DNA of 64,000 bases, taken from positions 1,063,904-1,127,903 of the forward strand of contig JAESIW010000138.1 in assembly GCA_016802295.1 (NCBI GenBank), read 5' to 3'. How positions within the stretch are numbered: the stretch's first letter is position 1; each line of letters begins with the position of its first letter. The DNA is from Brachionus rotundiformis (taxonomy: Eukaryota > Rotifera > Eurotatoria > Ploima > Brachionidae). The notes below the pieces were generated by a model. That model was not told the DNA's origin. It ran no database searches and saw only the letters and a program-made list of their open reading frames with translations. Shown here piece by piece: positions 47,794 through 60,078 of this stretch. The position numbers were made by a program, and so were the translations under genes.

Positions 47794-50700
47794 CTAATTG
47801 ATAAACAATTTTGGAAAGTCAATATCACCTAGAGCAGTCGATTTAGTCTGATTTAAGTTTTCCTTACCCAAATGAGAATGAGCACTGGCATTTGTGCTCA
47901 TGCTGGTCATGCTACCATTTGACTTGTTGGCATCTGCATAACCATCAAACATGGCACCGTTCTTCAACTCCTTGGAAACAATGTCCAATACTTGCTGATA
48001 CTTTTCATTACTGACCAAATTTTGGTTCGTTCTGAGCAAGTTTTGTTTGAGCTCGTCGAACGGCATGTGATAAAAATCCCTGATTATTTTTTGGTTTTTC
48101 TCTTCCTGGTCTTCGCTGGAGACATTTACAGTTATGGTGGCGGGCCCAATGCTGCTGCCAGGGCCGACTGTGCTCGAGCCCACGCCCAGACCACTATTGC
48201 TCACATTGCTGGCGTTCATGTTGGATCCATTGTTGAACAACATGCGACGTATGGTGTCAAAGCTGGTGAAGTCCACCGGGTTGTTCCTGGCGCCTTGTAT
48301 GGACGTAATTGTTGTCTGATTATCATCGATGAAAAATTTGATGTTCTCCTTGAGTTTGGGATCGGGCTCGAAGCCTTGGTCAATGCTTATTTGGCTAGTG
48401 CTGTCGTATGAGGTGTCGTCGTCTATCGAGTCCATGTCGATAGAGCGACGCGGTGTCTGGTTGGCTTGGGAAATGCCGCTGTAGCCGCGCAAGTGACCGC
48501 GACTAAAGCCGTCGTCGCTGGGCGTTTCGCACTCGTTCGAGTACGGATTGCGAAAGCGCAGCGCCGACTGGACTAGGGGAAGTGATTGAAGATAGGAATA
48601 GGACAGTGTGAACTCGGCATCAGTGCTGAGCAAATCTTTGCTCAGGTTAAAATTGTTCTTGACCAATATTTGCTCAACACGCTTCTTGTCGAACATCCAT
48701 GGTGCTAGTTTGACGCACCAGTCTATTTCGTTGTCAGTGTGCCGGCTAAGCTTGTCCACATAGGCTCTGTACTCGGCGGCCGACTCGGCCATGTCCCTTC
48801 TCAGCTCGGACTCGATTTCATTGAACGAGCTCACTTGGGACTGTATGCCCGAGTCGCTCGCCGAGTCCAGCAGTATGTACTCCGGATAGACAAATTTGTA
48901 CAGGTCCTTGCGCCGCCTCATGTCGCATATTTCGCTCACATAGTTGTACAAATCGGCCATTCGGCTCGACTTGGACACCAGGAGAAAATAGGCGCATATG
49001 AATTTGTGCACAGAGCATTGTAGGCTGAAAGTGAAGCCGGCCGAGTCCTGGTTCAGCAGTGCCAAGTCTTGTAAATAGAAGCCAAAGCGCAAAAAGTCGC
49101 CCAAAAACTCATTATCATTGTAAAAGCCGATTATAATCAGACTTAGGGTCACATAGGCCGACTCGTAGTTGTCTCTTCTATTGTTGGCAAAGAACAAGTA
49201 CTCATTGAAATGGGAAAGAATGGCACGGCCGTGTTTGCGCATGAACAGGGTGTCTTCGCGCATTGACCGATTTTTTGTCTTTTCCTCAAGGCTTAGCTGG
49301 CTCAGAAAGGTCTGATTGCGGCTTAGGCTTTGTTGCGACATCTTGTGCTCCTGTTGTTTGTTTAAAGAGAGTGAACTCTCGGTCAGGCTGGTGGCAGATT
49401 TGAAATTTTTTTTGAGTACAGGTACCATGCGGTATGTGCCAGGCTTTAGTGAGTGTATCCTGTCAAGCATGTGATACTTGTCAATAAGAAGTTGGAGGAT
49501 TTCATTGGCTTTTTTGCGCGATGCATAGTCATTGACCAGAATGAGCTTGAGGCTGTCTTCTAGGAATTGTTGGCTACCAAATGCGCCAAACAACTGAACC
49601 GGCTTGTATTTGGTGCATATCTCGTACAAACACTCGTAGTACTTGGCCCTTTTGCGGTTGTTGAGCAGTTCCAGCTCGTTCTTGTCTGCTTGGTTGTTGC
49701 CACTAAGCTCAAAATAGCTGAATTGTTGGGTGTTTATTTGGCGTGCAAAAAATACCAATATGTCGTTCTTGGCATAGTCAGGCATATTTTCTGTAAATTG
49801 CCGCATGGCACTAATTATCTCTTTTTGCAGCTTATTCTCGTCGTTCAAATTGTCCACTGTTTTGGTCGACAAATTGAACGACTTTTCCACACTTATGTTC
49901 ATATGTTTGAGTAAATTGTTAAACAAGTCTATTATTTGACTGGTGGTGCCAACAGATTGCATGGCACTTATCTTAGTGCAAAGAATAATGGTGCGGATTA
50001 TTTGGCATTTGAGGGTGGCACGCGAGTTGCGATGCGAGTCCAAGTGTTTGAGCAACTCGCGCACAACAAATGCATGCTGATGTCTCACATTGTAGATGAC
50101 AATTAAAAATACACATCTGACAAACTTGGTCAAGTCCCATCCATATTGGCGATTATCGTCCAAAAAATCCAATATAGGCACAACTATTTTGCTTATGGTG
50201 GTGTAGTCAGCTTTGGTGCATATGTTTTTGAGTAGAATTTTGGCCTCATGTTCGGGCTCCATTGCTTCATTGCTTGTCCTGTTCTCATTTAAGTTGATGA
50301 CCACATTTTCCTCATTGGCAAATTCTGAGCTTTTGCTGAATTCGACTCTGGCTGTCGAATCGGCATCCGTATTCAGCTTGTTCATGCTCTGTCTCAGCCT
50401 TGTGCTCATGTACAAATCACCATAAATGTATTCTGTCAGTTCTTGTTCGTCCTCATGGTAGTCATAGTCACTCTGGTCAAGCCTAGCTGTGTTTCTGTCA
50501 CGAGCCACGTACCGCTCGTGAATTATAAACAGAACACCGGCTATTGTTTTGTCCATGTTGTCCCAAATGTAGCCAGCTCGTAGATTATCATCCGGCACCA
50601 GTCTATGCACCATAGTTGCCAGACATTGCAGTCCGCTTGACCTGATCTCTGCTCGCACACTCTCGTCTTTGTTGTTGTTAAAGCACAGCGAGCTGAATTG

Positions 50701-51228
50701 GCACACAAATTGGTCAAAGTTTAAATTGTAATTGGACAAGTTTGAGGACTCTTTTTCGCAAAATTTTTGAAAGAGACCAGCTGCCTTTTTCTGATAGCGG
50801 AGAGATTCGTTGTTTACATTGGTCAAAGTGCCATAGCTGGACGTATTGGTCATTCCACTTGGGGACAGCGGTTGCATTTGAGCGCTCAGACCGTAGCCTT
50901 GTTCGAGTAGCTTTTGTATCACTTTTAGATAAGTGGGAGCGTAGTAGTTTAAATTTTGTGGAGTGATGACCAGTAGGATTTGTTCCAAAGCTTCGATTGT
51001 ATTCTCGATGTATTTTGCGTATTTGTAGCCATTGTTTAGAGCCCATTTTAAATTCTGGTACAAGTATTCGCCTATTTTGGACAGCTTTTCGGGATGAACC
51101 CTGGCGTAGTAGAGTAATTTGTCCACTTCGTTTTTGACAAGTGGTGCGTCGGTCTGGCGCGGATAAATGTTATCTACTTTTCGTTTGTATTTCGGATAAA
51201 AGCAGCAGCAAGCACAGCATGATGACAT
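47794..51228 (-). CDS. EFR3: EFR3 plasma-membrane anchor of phosphatidylinositol 4-kinase
   Basis: Palmitoylated peripheral membrane protein that recruits PI4KIIIalpha (with TTC7 and FAM126) to make PI4P at the plasma membrane. A single 1,144-residue ORF. The N-terminus MSSCCACCCFYPKYKRKVDN has the Cys cluster for palmitoylation, then the basic patch and VDNIYP that match EFR3 proteins. HEAT/ARM-like helices follow (VDKLLYYARVHPEKLSKIG, IENTIEALEQILLVI, EIRSSGLQCLATMVHRLV). The C-terminal third has Ser/Asn/Gly-rich linkers and ends GDIDFPKLFIN. It is about 300 residues longer than vertebrate EFR3 (about 820), mainly through acidic and low-complexity insertions (around residues 230-330 and 900-1080). 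No intron is present, in contrast to its neighbours, and GC is higher than the flanks. Confidence 0.92.
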   Translation of the reverse strand: MSSCCACCCFYPKYKRKVDNIYPRQTDAPLVKNEVDKLLYYARVHPEKLSKIGEYLYQNLKWALNNGYKYAKYIENTIEALEQILLVITPQNLNYYAPTYLKVIQKLLEQGYGLSAQMQPLSPSGMTNTSSYGTLTNVNNESLRYQKKAAGLFQKFCEKESSNLSNYNLNFDQFVCQFSSLCFNNNKDESVRAEIRSSGLQCLATMVHRLVPDDNLRAGYIWDNMDKTIAGVLFIIHERYVARDRNTARLDQSDYDYHEDEQELTEYIYGDLYMSTRLRQSMNKLNTDADSTARVEFSKSSEFANEENVVINLNENRTSNEAMEPEHEAKILLKNICTKADYTTISKIVVPILDFLDDNRQYGWDLTKFVRCVFLIVIYNVRHQHAFVVRELLKHLDSHRNSRATLKCQIIRTIILCTKISAMQSVGTTSQIIDLFNNLLKHMNISVEKSFNLSTKTVDNLNDENKLQKEIISAMRQFTENMPDYAKNDILVFFARQINTQQFSYFELSGNNQADKNELELLNNRKRAKYYECLYEICTKYKPVQLFGAFGSQQFLEDSLKLILVNDYASRKKANEILQLLIDKYHMLDRIHSLKPGTYRMVPVLKKNFKSATSLTESSLSLNKQQEHKMSQQSLSRNQTFLSQLSLEEKTKNRSMREDTLFMRKHGRAILSHFNEYLFFANNRRDNYESAYVTLSLIIIGFYNDNEFLGDFLRFGFYLQDLALLNQDSAGFTFSLQCSVHKFICAYFLLVSKSSRMADLYNYVSEICDMRRRKDLYKFVYPEYILLDSASDSGIQSQVSSFNEIESELRRDMAESAAEYRAYVDKLSRHTDNEIDWCVKLAPWMFDKKRVEQILVKNNFNLSKDLLSTDAEFTLSYSYLQSLPLVQSALRFRNPYSNECETPSDDGFSRGHLRGYSGISQANQTPRRSIDMDSIDDDTSYDSTSQISIDQGFEPDPKLKENIKFFIDDNQTTITSIQGARNNPVDFTSFDTIRRMLFNNGSNMNASNVSNSGLGVGSSTVGPGSSIGPATITVNVSSEDQEEKNQKIIRDFYHMPFDELKQNLLRTNQNLVSNEKYQQVLDIVSKELKNGAMFDGYADANKSNGSMTSMSTNASAHSHLGKENLNQTKSTALGDIDFPKLFIN

Positions 51229-51478
51229 TATGTTTGGTTGGATAAATGCTATCTATTACAACCAACACTCGCTCGACAAAAAAAATTAATATCTATAATT
51301 ATTTTTTTCTAAATTAATCCAAAAATAAACTTAATATAAAGCTTTTTACAACTTTAATTAATTATTTTTTTAAATTAAATTCAAGAATGTATTTATTTAT
51401 TACATAAATTTATAATAAAAGAGAATTTTTTTTTATTTGTAAATGAGGACTCAAAATATCTTATCTAAAAGTAACTTT

Positions 51479-52927
51479 TTAGACTGTGTTTCTGGTGAGT
51501 GGAGATACTAAAATTACACCGTCGCCGCGCACAAACAGCATTGGAATGGTTCTTTTTGTCGGCTTTGGTAGAAAAAAATTAGTTTTGCCAATCTGACAAT
51601 TTTAGCATATAATGAACAAATAAAAGCAAATTTGACTACAGAAGTTAAAGAAAGTTTATAATTAATTTTAATTTTTTATGATTTTTTTTACAAATCGGAA
51701 AATTAATATTTTTTTTTCTAAAATTATTTGGAAAAAATTATATTTCCTGAACTAAACAGAACATAGATATTCAATAGACCGATATATGCTTGGTATAAAT
51801 TGCTTGGAAACGGAATTTCCTAATTATTAAGCTTCTTTTAAATCAGATAATAAGGAGATAAGTTATTAAAAGACAAAAGAAATTATTTTCTCCTTTTTAT
51901 CAACATTTTATTTAAATTTTTTAAGATAAAGCTATTAAATCAAATCGAATTTTTAATCTGTTTATCCACCTAATCTCTTGACATCATCTGTAAGAAAAAA
52001 ATTTCTACTTGATTATGTTTCAATAAAAAAAGAAATACTATTAAAACAAGTTAATATAAATATTTAAATAAAATAAATTATATCTTAACTATTACTCCTA
52101 GATTTGTGGCAAAAAATAAAAATAAAGCGTGCCAGAGTAAATAAATTGTGAAATAAAAAGGTAAAAAAAGTAGCTATAGTCTAAAAATAAGAACTAAATT
52201 TTATTTTAATCTAAAAAATAATTGAATGGAAGATAAAATTGAATATTATTTCTCTTCAGTCTATCTAAATAAACTCTCAAAAATCTAAAGAATTTAATTT
52301 TTTGATCAGATTTTGATTAAATATGTCACTTAATTTTAAATGTGTCTTTGAAGAAAATTAGATAGAAATTTCCCAGGGATTATAAACAAATTCAAATGCC
52401 CTGTCACATCAGAAACAACTTGACCCCTTTTTGCCAAGGCTGTTAGCTAAATTTCTTAAAAGTTCGTATAAAATTAAATTCTAATTCTCTAAAAGCTTTA
52501 ATAGAGTTTTTTAATTAGTTTCGATCCAGCTATATAAATCAAATGTGAAAATTTGCTTTGCCTAAAATGGGTCAATTGCTGACCAAGTCTAAAATTACTT
52601 TGTAAACTTCTTCATAAGTCTCTTCATCGATCTCTACCGAGGTAACTGTTTCTTCCACTTCTCCCAGAACCATGTTCAAGTGCTGGTCATAAGACTGAAC
52701 AATTTAAGCTAATAATGGTACAATAGTTTCATTTAACTTTAATATTTACATGTAATTTTCCCCTTAGCTCGCGGTCATTTCTCATTTTCACATAAATTCT
52801 CTCGTCTAGACTTAATTTTATCAAATCTAAAGGCTCTTCTATTGTTTGGGTAGATATGGGCTGCCAAGGTAAATTAAAGAGCTGCGTCTTTAAGCTATTA
52901 TCAAATTACTTGCTCTTCTTCAGTCAT
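51479..52927 (-). CDS. LSM3: U6 snRNA-associated Sm-like protein LSm3 (4 exons)
   Basis: Subunit of the LSm2-8 ring that binds the U6 snRNA 3' end and of the LSm1-7 ring in mRNA decay. Exons: 52910-52927 (MTEEEQ), 52750-52860, 52599-52694, 51479-51562. All join in frame with GT-AG introns and give 102 residues, the same length as human LSM3. Hallmarks: EEPLDLIKLSLDERIYVKM, RNDRELRGKLH, then SYDQHLNMVLGEVEETVTS (Sm1), EIDEETYEEVYK, and RTIPMLFVRGDGVILVSP (Sm2). The third intron is 1,036 bases, about twenty times the usual size here. Exons are all too short to appear as long reading frames, but the match is unambiguous. Confidence 0.96.
51563..52598 (-). other. Long intron 3 of LSM3
   Basis: 1,036 bases between AAA|GTAATT and AAAG|CCG. 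AT-rich; I see no coding frame. A more complex patch lies at about 52370-52470. It could hold a nested small RNA, but nothing specific was recognised. Confidence 0.7.
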
Positions 52928-54276
52928 CTCGTTTTTTTTTTATTTTTTTCAAAGCAAAAAATTGAGATAAATTAAAAGAAAAATAATTTTATACTATCTA
53001 TCCAAAATATGTTTTGTGTTTTAAATGTTAAATTTTTTTTAGCAGAAAAACCTAACAAGCTAGCTAAATTGTCTTCACCAACTCTCCCACTCTCTTTTTC
53101 CAATATTTGTCATGTCTGAACATTGCTTAATTGCTACCGTGGTGACATTAGAACATTTTAGTTTCCCAGGCAAAAATACCTCATTGATTTAAATATTTAA
53201 TTATAATTTGAATTATAATAAATGACAAAAAATTAGAAACGATTGTTTGTAGCATTTAAAATTATGTTTTTTTTTCTATAGCTTTTATTGATTTATGAAT
53301 CCGATTTGATTAAACATGTCACATAAAAGAACATTTTTTATATGCTTCCTAATCACACAAACTTAATTACACCATTTTTAAAAATTATATATTCCGAATC
53401 ATTCAGTTAAAAAAAAACAAACTTTTCTCTTTCCAAGAACTTATGGTAAAATTTAAAATTCTGAAATAAATCTGCTGGTTAGAAATTAATTTCAAATTCA
53501 TTAATAAAAATTACATAACTTTTTTAATTCGATTTTTTTTTATTTAAAAAAAAATTAAAAACAGATTTTTTTCATTTAATCGCATTCATTTGGTAGGCAA
53601 TATATGTTGCTTTTACATGGTCAATTCAATGCAAAAAATTCCAATCAATTCTAAAATAGACACTTATAAGTTTGATTTGAATTTTCAAAAAGCTTAATAG
53701 ATAATGAGATGAAATAATTATTCGATAAAATAAAGTTAATAATAAATTAATGGAATTAAAACCAAATTAATGATATAATTACACATTTCTGTAGATTATA
53801 TGCTTTAATTATTACAAGAATACCCTAGATTTTAATTAAATCACATTAGAAGAGCTCCTTAATTAATTAATGGATTAAGAGTCTAGGCAATTTAATTTTA
53901 TGCATCTTTTTTTTTCTGTAAAAATTTCTAATTAAAAAAATCTATCAAAAATATTCATTTTTAAAATTTGATTCAATTTTTTTCTTGCTAATAAAGTTAA
54001 CTAAAGCTGAAACAATTTAAAATTATCTAGGCCATTTTATGAATAAAATATTTAATTATTTTGATTTTTAATAAAAGACAAAATTTTTGCAAATAAACTG
54101 GAAGTAATTAGTGATGAAATTTTGTCACAAAAATTAGAGAATTTTGAAATTTTATGGGAAAAAGCTGGACTAAAATTAACTTAATTCTTCTTTTAAAAAT
54201 TAAGAATTATAAAATATATTTTGAAATTTAAAAAAATTATTATTTTTTTGTCTAGAATAAAATATAACAAAATAAA
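52928..54276. other. Divergent spacer between LSM3 and MED23
   Basis: About 1.3 kb, AT-rich, between two genes transcribed away from each other; it probably holds both promoters. No specific element can be named. Confidence 0.5.
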
Positions 54277-57200
54277 ATGGCATCTCATAAAGAACAAATC
54301 AATGAAATAATTAATAAAGCATTCGTAATTATTAATTTAATAGTAATCTGAAATAAGCCTGCATATACAAGTTCTTTTTAAGTCTCTTGAAACCATTGAT
54401 GAGTATTCCTATTCGAATAAAAGTGTTGATATAGTTAGTCAACAATTAAAAACATGCTACAATGACTTGGTCAATTTATTTGCTTCAATAATTCAATACC
54501 ATAGACAAACAGAAGTATTTAAATTAAATTAAAAACATTAAAGAAAATTTATTTGCTTATAAATCAAGGGCCAGGATAATTCTGAAACAGCGAAAGTAAA
54601 GGATTTTATTAAGGAATTGGTCAGTCAAATATTTCACCAACAGCATGCCAAAAAACAACTTTTGCTTATTAGATTGGTCAAATTATTGGTCGAGAACAAG
54701 ATAATAGAGGTGAAATTTGCCAGTGAGTCTATGTTGAAAAACTTGGTTTATTCGCCAAACATTGATAAAGTAGAAAACTGCGAATTTACAGTTGGTCCGT
54801 ATCTTTGGTGCAAAATATTTGATTGTATTCGTAGCTTTATAATTCAACATGATTACAAGTCATGCCGAGATATGTTCATATTGCTGCTCGATGTGGTCAA
54901 AAAGTTACCTCACGATAATTCAAGTGTCCCGTCTGAGCTGGAAAATGAGGCCATGTTTTCCACATCTGCTCGGAAAAACAAGTTGGTCGCTGATCAAAAT
55001 GTACTAATTGATGACCATTCGGTCATTTATGATCCGACATGTATTTCATCGGAAACTGATGACATAAAAATAGAATCGTTATATTCAGTAATTTACTATT
55101 AAACAAAAAAATTAGAATTTATTTTTCATTTTATCTATTTAGATAATAAATTTTTTGATGGACAAAAAAAACTATTTTATGCCTAGATATTTAGCCTTAA
55201 ATGAAATTAAAATTGCTATTTCATTTGGCAAAGAACCTTACCATAAAGTAAGCTTTAAATCGATTTAATTATCTTCTAAAAATATCTTTTATATTTTTTT
55301 AAAATTCAGAGATTTCATAAATTGTTTACCGATTTTATCAATTCTTTTTTGCCCACAGCAAATATGATTTCTGTTTCGGGCAGAGATAGACTTATTCCGA
55401 TAGTTGGTTTTTCAAATTTGTACAATTTGTACAGCTTTTGGCGGTATAATCCGACGAACTGTAAATTTAACCTAAGTGGCCCATTACCATATTATAAGGT
55501 TATTTTCTTATAAATAAAAAAAATCAATTATCTCTTTAAAAAAACGAAATTTTTTAACTTATCTAGCATGTAACCAAACCTCACCAGGAATTTTTTTTTT
55601 ACATCCTACGCCAAAATACCACTCAGTACTTGCTACTAAGTCTAATGAGCTTGAACCGTTCGATTAAAATCAGGTATCCTGTCTTTGAAACCCATTTTGT
55701 TAACGCAGTTGTCTTTACCATGGAACTTACTGAGCAAAATTCGAACAATATTTTTGGTACATTTTTGAATTTAAAATAAAATTTTTTGAACATTTTTAAA
55801 AATTAAAAATGAAGAAAATTTAAGAATTTGGAACAACTTGGTCAATAATCTTATCTATTTAACTCAAATAATACACATGCCTTCTTTTATACAACAAATA
55901 ATCTCAGTGGTATTTTAAAGCAATTAAAAATAGACATTTTTTAATTCCATCTTGTTAAAGATAAAAGAAAAGAGACAAAGCTTTAGAGAAAGTCGCGATT
56001 GGCTAATGTGGTTTTTTTTGATGATAATGGTTACTAATATAAGCAAGAATTGTTTTGCGGACATTTTCCAATTATTCGATGTGCTGTACCAAGATAATGA
56101 ACAACTTCTTCAGCCAGACTTGAGTTCAATTTATTCTGTTATCAGATCAGCACCTCTGGCAGTTTATATCTCAATAAGTTCCAGTTTTAACTCAATCCAA
56201 GATAGCTCTTCTGGACAACCGGCTAAAAACAAGTCCCTAATCATACCGGAATCATTGATGCAAAATTACAGTTTTCTGCAAGAATGCATCAATTATCAGC
56301 ACCAAAATGAGTACGCTCTGGCAATTTGCCTCAATGCTTGTAAGTTCGATTTCATTTGGAAAAAATGTATATAATTTTGTCCTAGACTCGTATGACAATA
56401 CACATTTTATGCAATTGTTGAACTCACTTTTGGATAAGATTGGCAAAAATGCCCAAATTATGTCCCAAAATCAGATGCCAATTGTGAATTCTCCGTCAGG
56501 AATTACTAGTCCAAATAGTGCAATCAACTCAATATTCACAAACCACCAACCTTTATCTGTGGAAGTTATCAGCTTTCTCAGCTTAAATGTCCGATTTACG
56601 TAATTAAAAAATTCTCACAAATTAAACAAAATTATAATTATATTTTAAATTAAATTTTTTAAATATTAGTTTGACAAATTATTTAACCGGAATTTTGAGA
56701 ACACCGCAGAAATCAATTAACATTTCTGTGGCTTTAGTGGAAACATTGGCTCGTCTTGTTATCTATGATCCGGACAATTTTGTCAAATATCTTAATCGTA
56801 ATAAAAATTTTAGCAATTTTTTATTGTTTAATAAGCTAGCTTTTTATCTTAGAAAATTTTTGGCAAGGTCTCATTTCAGTCAATGCAAATAATTTAGCTC
56901 AGCAACCTGGTCAAAATGTCCAGCTATCATTTTTTTACCAACAAATGAATTTGCTCATAGAATTAATAACTTTTCGCCTAAAACAACTAAGCTTTACTCA
57001 TAGAGCAACATTTTTAATACTCATTAATAGCTTGTACACACATCCATCACTTGGTGCACCCCAACCACCACAGAGCCAAAAGCAAGGCCAGAACACATTA
57101 CCAATACCTCAGCTAAAAGCTGATCAAATAAATTATCTCAAACATCCACTAATTTACATGAATTCCCAGTGTGCCATGCTCAAAATTCTCTCGAGCTACA

Positions 57201-60078
57201 GTGGTGGTGACTTTTATGAACTGCTGAACAGTCTTCATTCAAATAGCAAGCATTCACCTGCCCTGTTTGTGAATCAAGAGTCTGAAGAAATAAACAAAGC
57301 CATTGTTATTATCATTGCTCGATCTGTTCTTTTAACCTGTAAGAAAATACTTTTCTCTTAAATGATAATTTAAAAAATTTCCAAAAGCTTCTGACCTATC
57401 TCCTTTCGAGAATAAAGAAAAAGATGATATGCTGAAAAATTTGTTAAAAGACATTTATCAAAAAACTCCTATTTTTTTCCACGAACACACACTGGAATAC
57501 TTTCCCAAAGTTATGCAGGACTTTTTCCTAAGAGAGCAGCAAATACGCCAGGATTTGTTCTTTACCAATTCATCCAATACTCAATACAAGAATACTTTGA
57601 AAAATAAAGTAGAAGAAGACTTAGCTCGATTTTTGGGTTAATTTTTTTTATTATCTCTTTTAAAATTTTAAAAATAAATTGGAATTTTTACAGAGTCTAA
57701 GACAGCAAACCAAGCAATGCATTTGTTCCAGCAGTCGAACCAAATCAATGCTCATACATACTTTAGCGTCTTTTTTAATATTTTACTAAATCATTTGTAC
57801 AATCAAAATTTTAACAAAATTTTAATTGACTTATGCTTGTAAACTAATTTATCTTATTTATTAAAAATAAATTTAATTAATTTTTCAACTTTTTAGCTGT
57901 CTTAATTTTGATAACAGGAAATTAAGTCAATCATTGCGCACATTTTGCGACTATTTGGTAATTGAGTGTACAAACAAACCCATGGACGTGATCAATAATG
58001 TAATAGCAACAAAAAAATATAAATAAATTAATAAAAATAATTAATATTAAGTATTGTGGTATAGTGGTTCAAATGATAAAATTTAATTTGTTCTCATATG
58101 ACAGATTTTTGTACATAATGGTAGTTGAATTAAAATTTTATTAAATTGGCAAAAAATTATATCTATAATTATTTTTCCAAAGACATTTAGAAGCTATGAC
58201 GAGAATGATAGCTTGTTGTCATTTGAAATCTTAAACCTAGTGCTCATTAATAACATGGATTTTAATTCCAAATTTAATGACTTTTTTAATGTAAATTTAA
58301 ATTTTATTCAAAGATAAGAAAAAATAATATTTTTCAAGTGCTGGAACGCGCATTCTGACGCCGACGTATGGAATCCGGTTTTCTACGGTCAATACATTCA
58401 GACCCATCCGGAAAAGCACTTTTTTGAAGCTTTAAAGGAAAAATGTAATGTACCTATCAACGAGGCTGTCATAAATACCTATTATGGAAATTTAATTCTA
58501 CGCTGCTTACCAGTTCTTGATTTTTTGAACAACAGGTACATAGAGCTTAAGAGCCAGTCGAACAGCGCTGAAAATCTGCTTGACCAACTGAACCATTTGT
58601 ACAAATTTCACCACAATCCAATATCTTATGTATACAATACATACATGTATTATAACAATAAATTTAAATGTGGTAATATGGGAATTGACTTGTTAAGCAG
58701 AAGTAAAAAAAAACGCTTGTTTTTCATTCTAACAGGTAGATTTTTTTTAATTATTAGAAAAATAATAAAATAAGAAAAATGTAAAATTATCTAGCTCAAA
58801 ATTGTGTGCAATTTTCGCCATTGTTCAGCAATTACTTATCTCAAATAAACATTAAAGAATTGAACAATCCGGACATATCGGTCAGCATTGACTATAGCTA
58901 CTATTATGGCCTAATACAACGTTTGGTTAAAAATATCCTTTTTAAATAGATAAAAAAAGATTAAATTTTTGTTTATTTTTGCTGTGTTGTAATTATTATC
59001 TTTAACTTTGTTGCACGAATTTTAGACCAAGGGCTAAATCAAAATTTTTTGTCATTAAATAGTGAATTTCAAAATCCATCATGTCACATGCTTTATGAGA
59101 CACTGTGCGAGCTGATATCACTTGAGCTGTTTACCACAGATCCTGCTTCATTTACCCAAAATATATCCAAAAACATATTAACCATGTTTTTTATAGGGTA
59201 TTTGAAAATTTAAGTTTTTTTTCGATTTTTAAAATTATTTTTATTTTTTAAAGAAAATTCAATGATCCACAATATTTAATAGATGATAAAGAGTTTGACT
59301 ATTGGTCTAATGCAGCCGGTATTATCATTTCAAGCTTACCTGTAAACAATAAAGCAATTTTCTAGCCTTTTTATAACTTAATACTTTTAGGATACATATT
59401 GGTATTCCATATATGATATCATATCGGACACGATGAAAAATGACCAGATGTTGAACCAGTACGGGCCCATGGACGATAGGACAATCTTTTTCGATCAGCT
59501 TGATACCTTTTTGGCAACTGAAAAGAACTGCTTCAGCCGATTAACCCTGGTGACCGCATTGTTCCATTCAATATTGTGCCACTCAAATGCCAACCAATTC
59601 CAATATTTCTTTAAGTATTTATATGCCCAATTTATAAATTTTATGACCAAATTTTTTACTTAAAAACAATCAAGATTTTTAAAAGAACATAAACAAGAGT
59701 TGGTCTACACAGAATATCAATTTTTGTTCATTTGTAAACTAGTTGGGCCATTTTTGTCCAAAATCCACATTGAAAATACAAACTTATTAATTGAGGTAGA
59801 GTTTTATTGATTCCTAAAGAAAATTTCTAATTTGGAAAAATTAATTAACTAAGTTTGCGAATGAGCTGTACGACATGATTTATCTGGTGGATAAGTCTAG
59901 TGAACAATTGTTCAATATGGAAACGATTTGTAATTTTTTTTACCACCTAAAATACAGACATATTGGCGAGTCGATTAAAGAAAAAATACACCAAGTGATG
60001 CCAAATTTTAGACCAGAGCTTAAAACTCTATTCAAGTACGTAACAAGTGAATTAAACCAGCAAACCCAGAAGTCTTAA
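54277..60078 (+). CDS. MED23: Mediator complex subunit 23 (about 20 exons)
   Basis: Tail-module subunit of Mediator, which links activators to RNA polymerase II. The start is MASHKEQINEIINKAF (54277). Recognisable family blocks: QQHAKKQLLLIRLVKLLVE, an ISVSGRDRLIPIVGFSNL-type stretch aligned with ARINSICGRCSLLPVV, FRESRDWLMWFFLMIM (human RDHLMWVLLQ), IFQLFDVLY, LVETLARLVIYD, ENLLDQLNHLYKFHHNPISY (human LLDHLGGLYKFHDRPVTYLYN), MLYETLCELISLEL, and the C-terminus METICNFFYHLKYRHIGESI ... FRPELKTLFKYV, which aligns with human CDFLYHMKYMFTGDSV ... LKPALKLRLRFI. Introns are short and frequent; the exact borders of several were not resolved. Full length is similar to the family, about 1,300-1,400 residues. 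Confidence 0.9.

Noticed and set aside
48134..48411. Frames (+) inside EFR3
   Set aside because: Antisense shadows of a well-supported gene.
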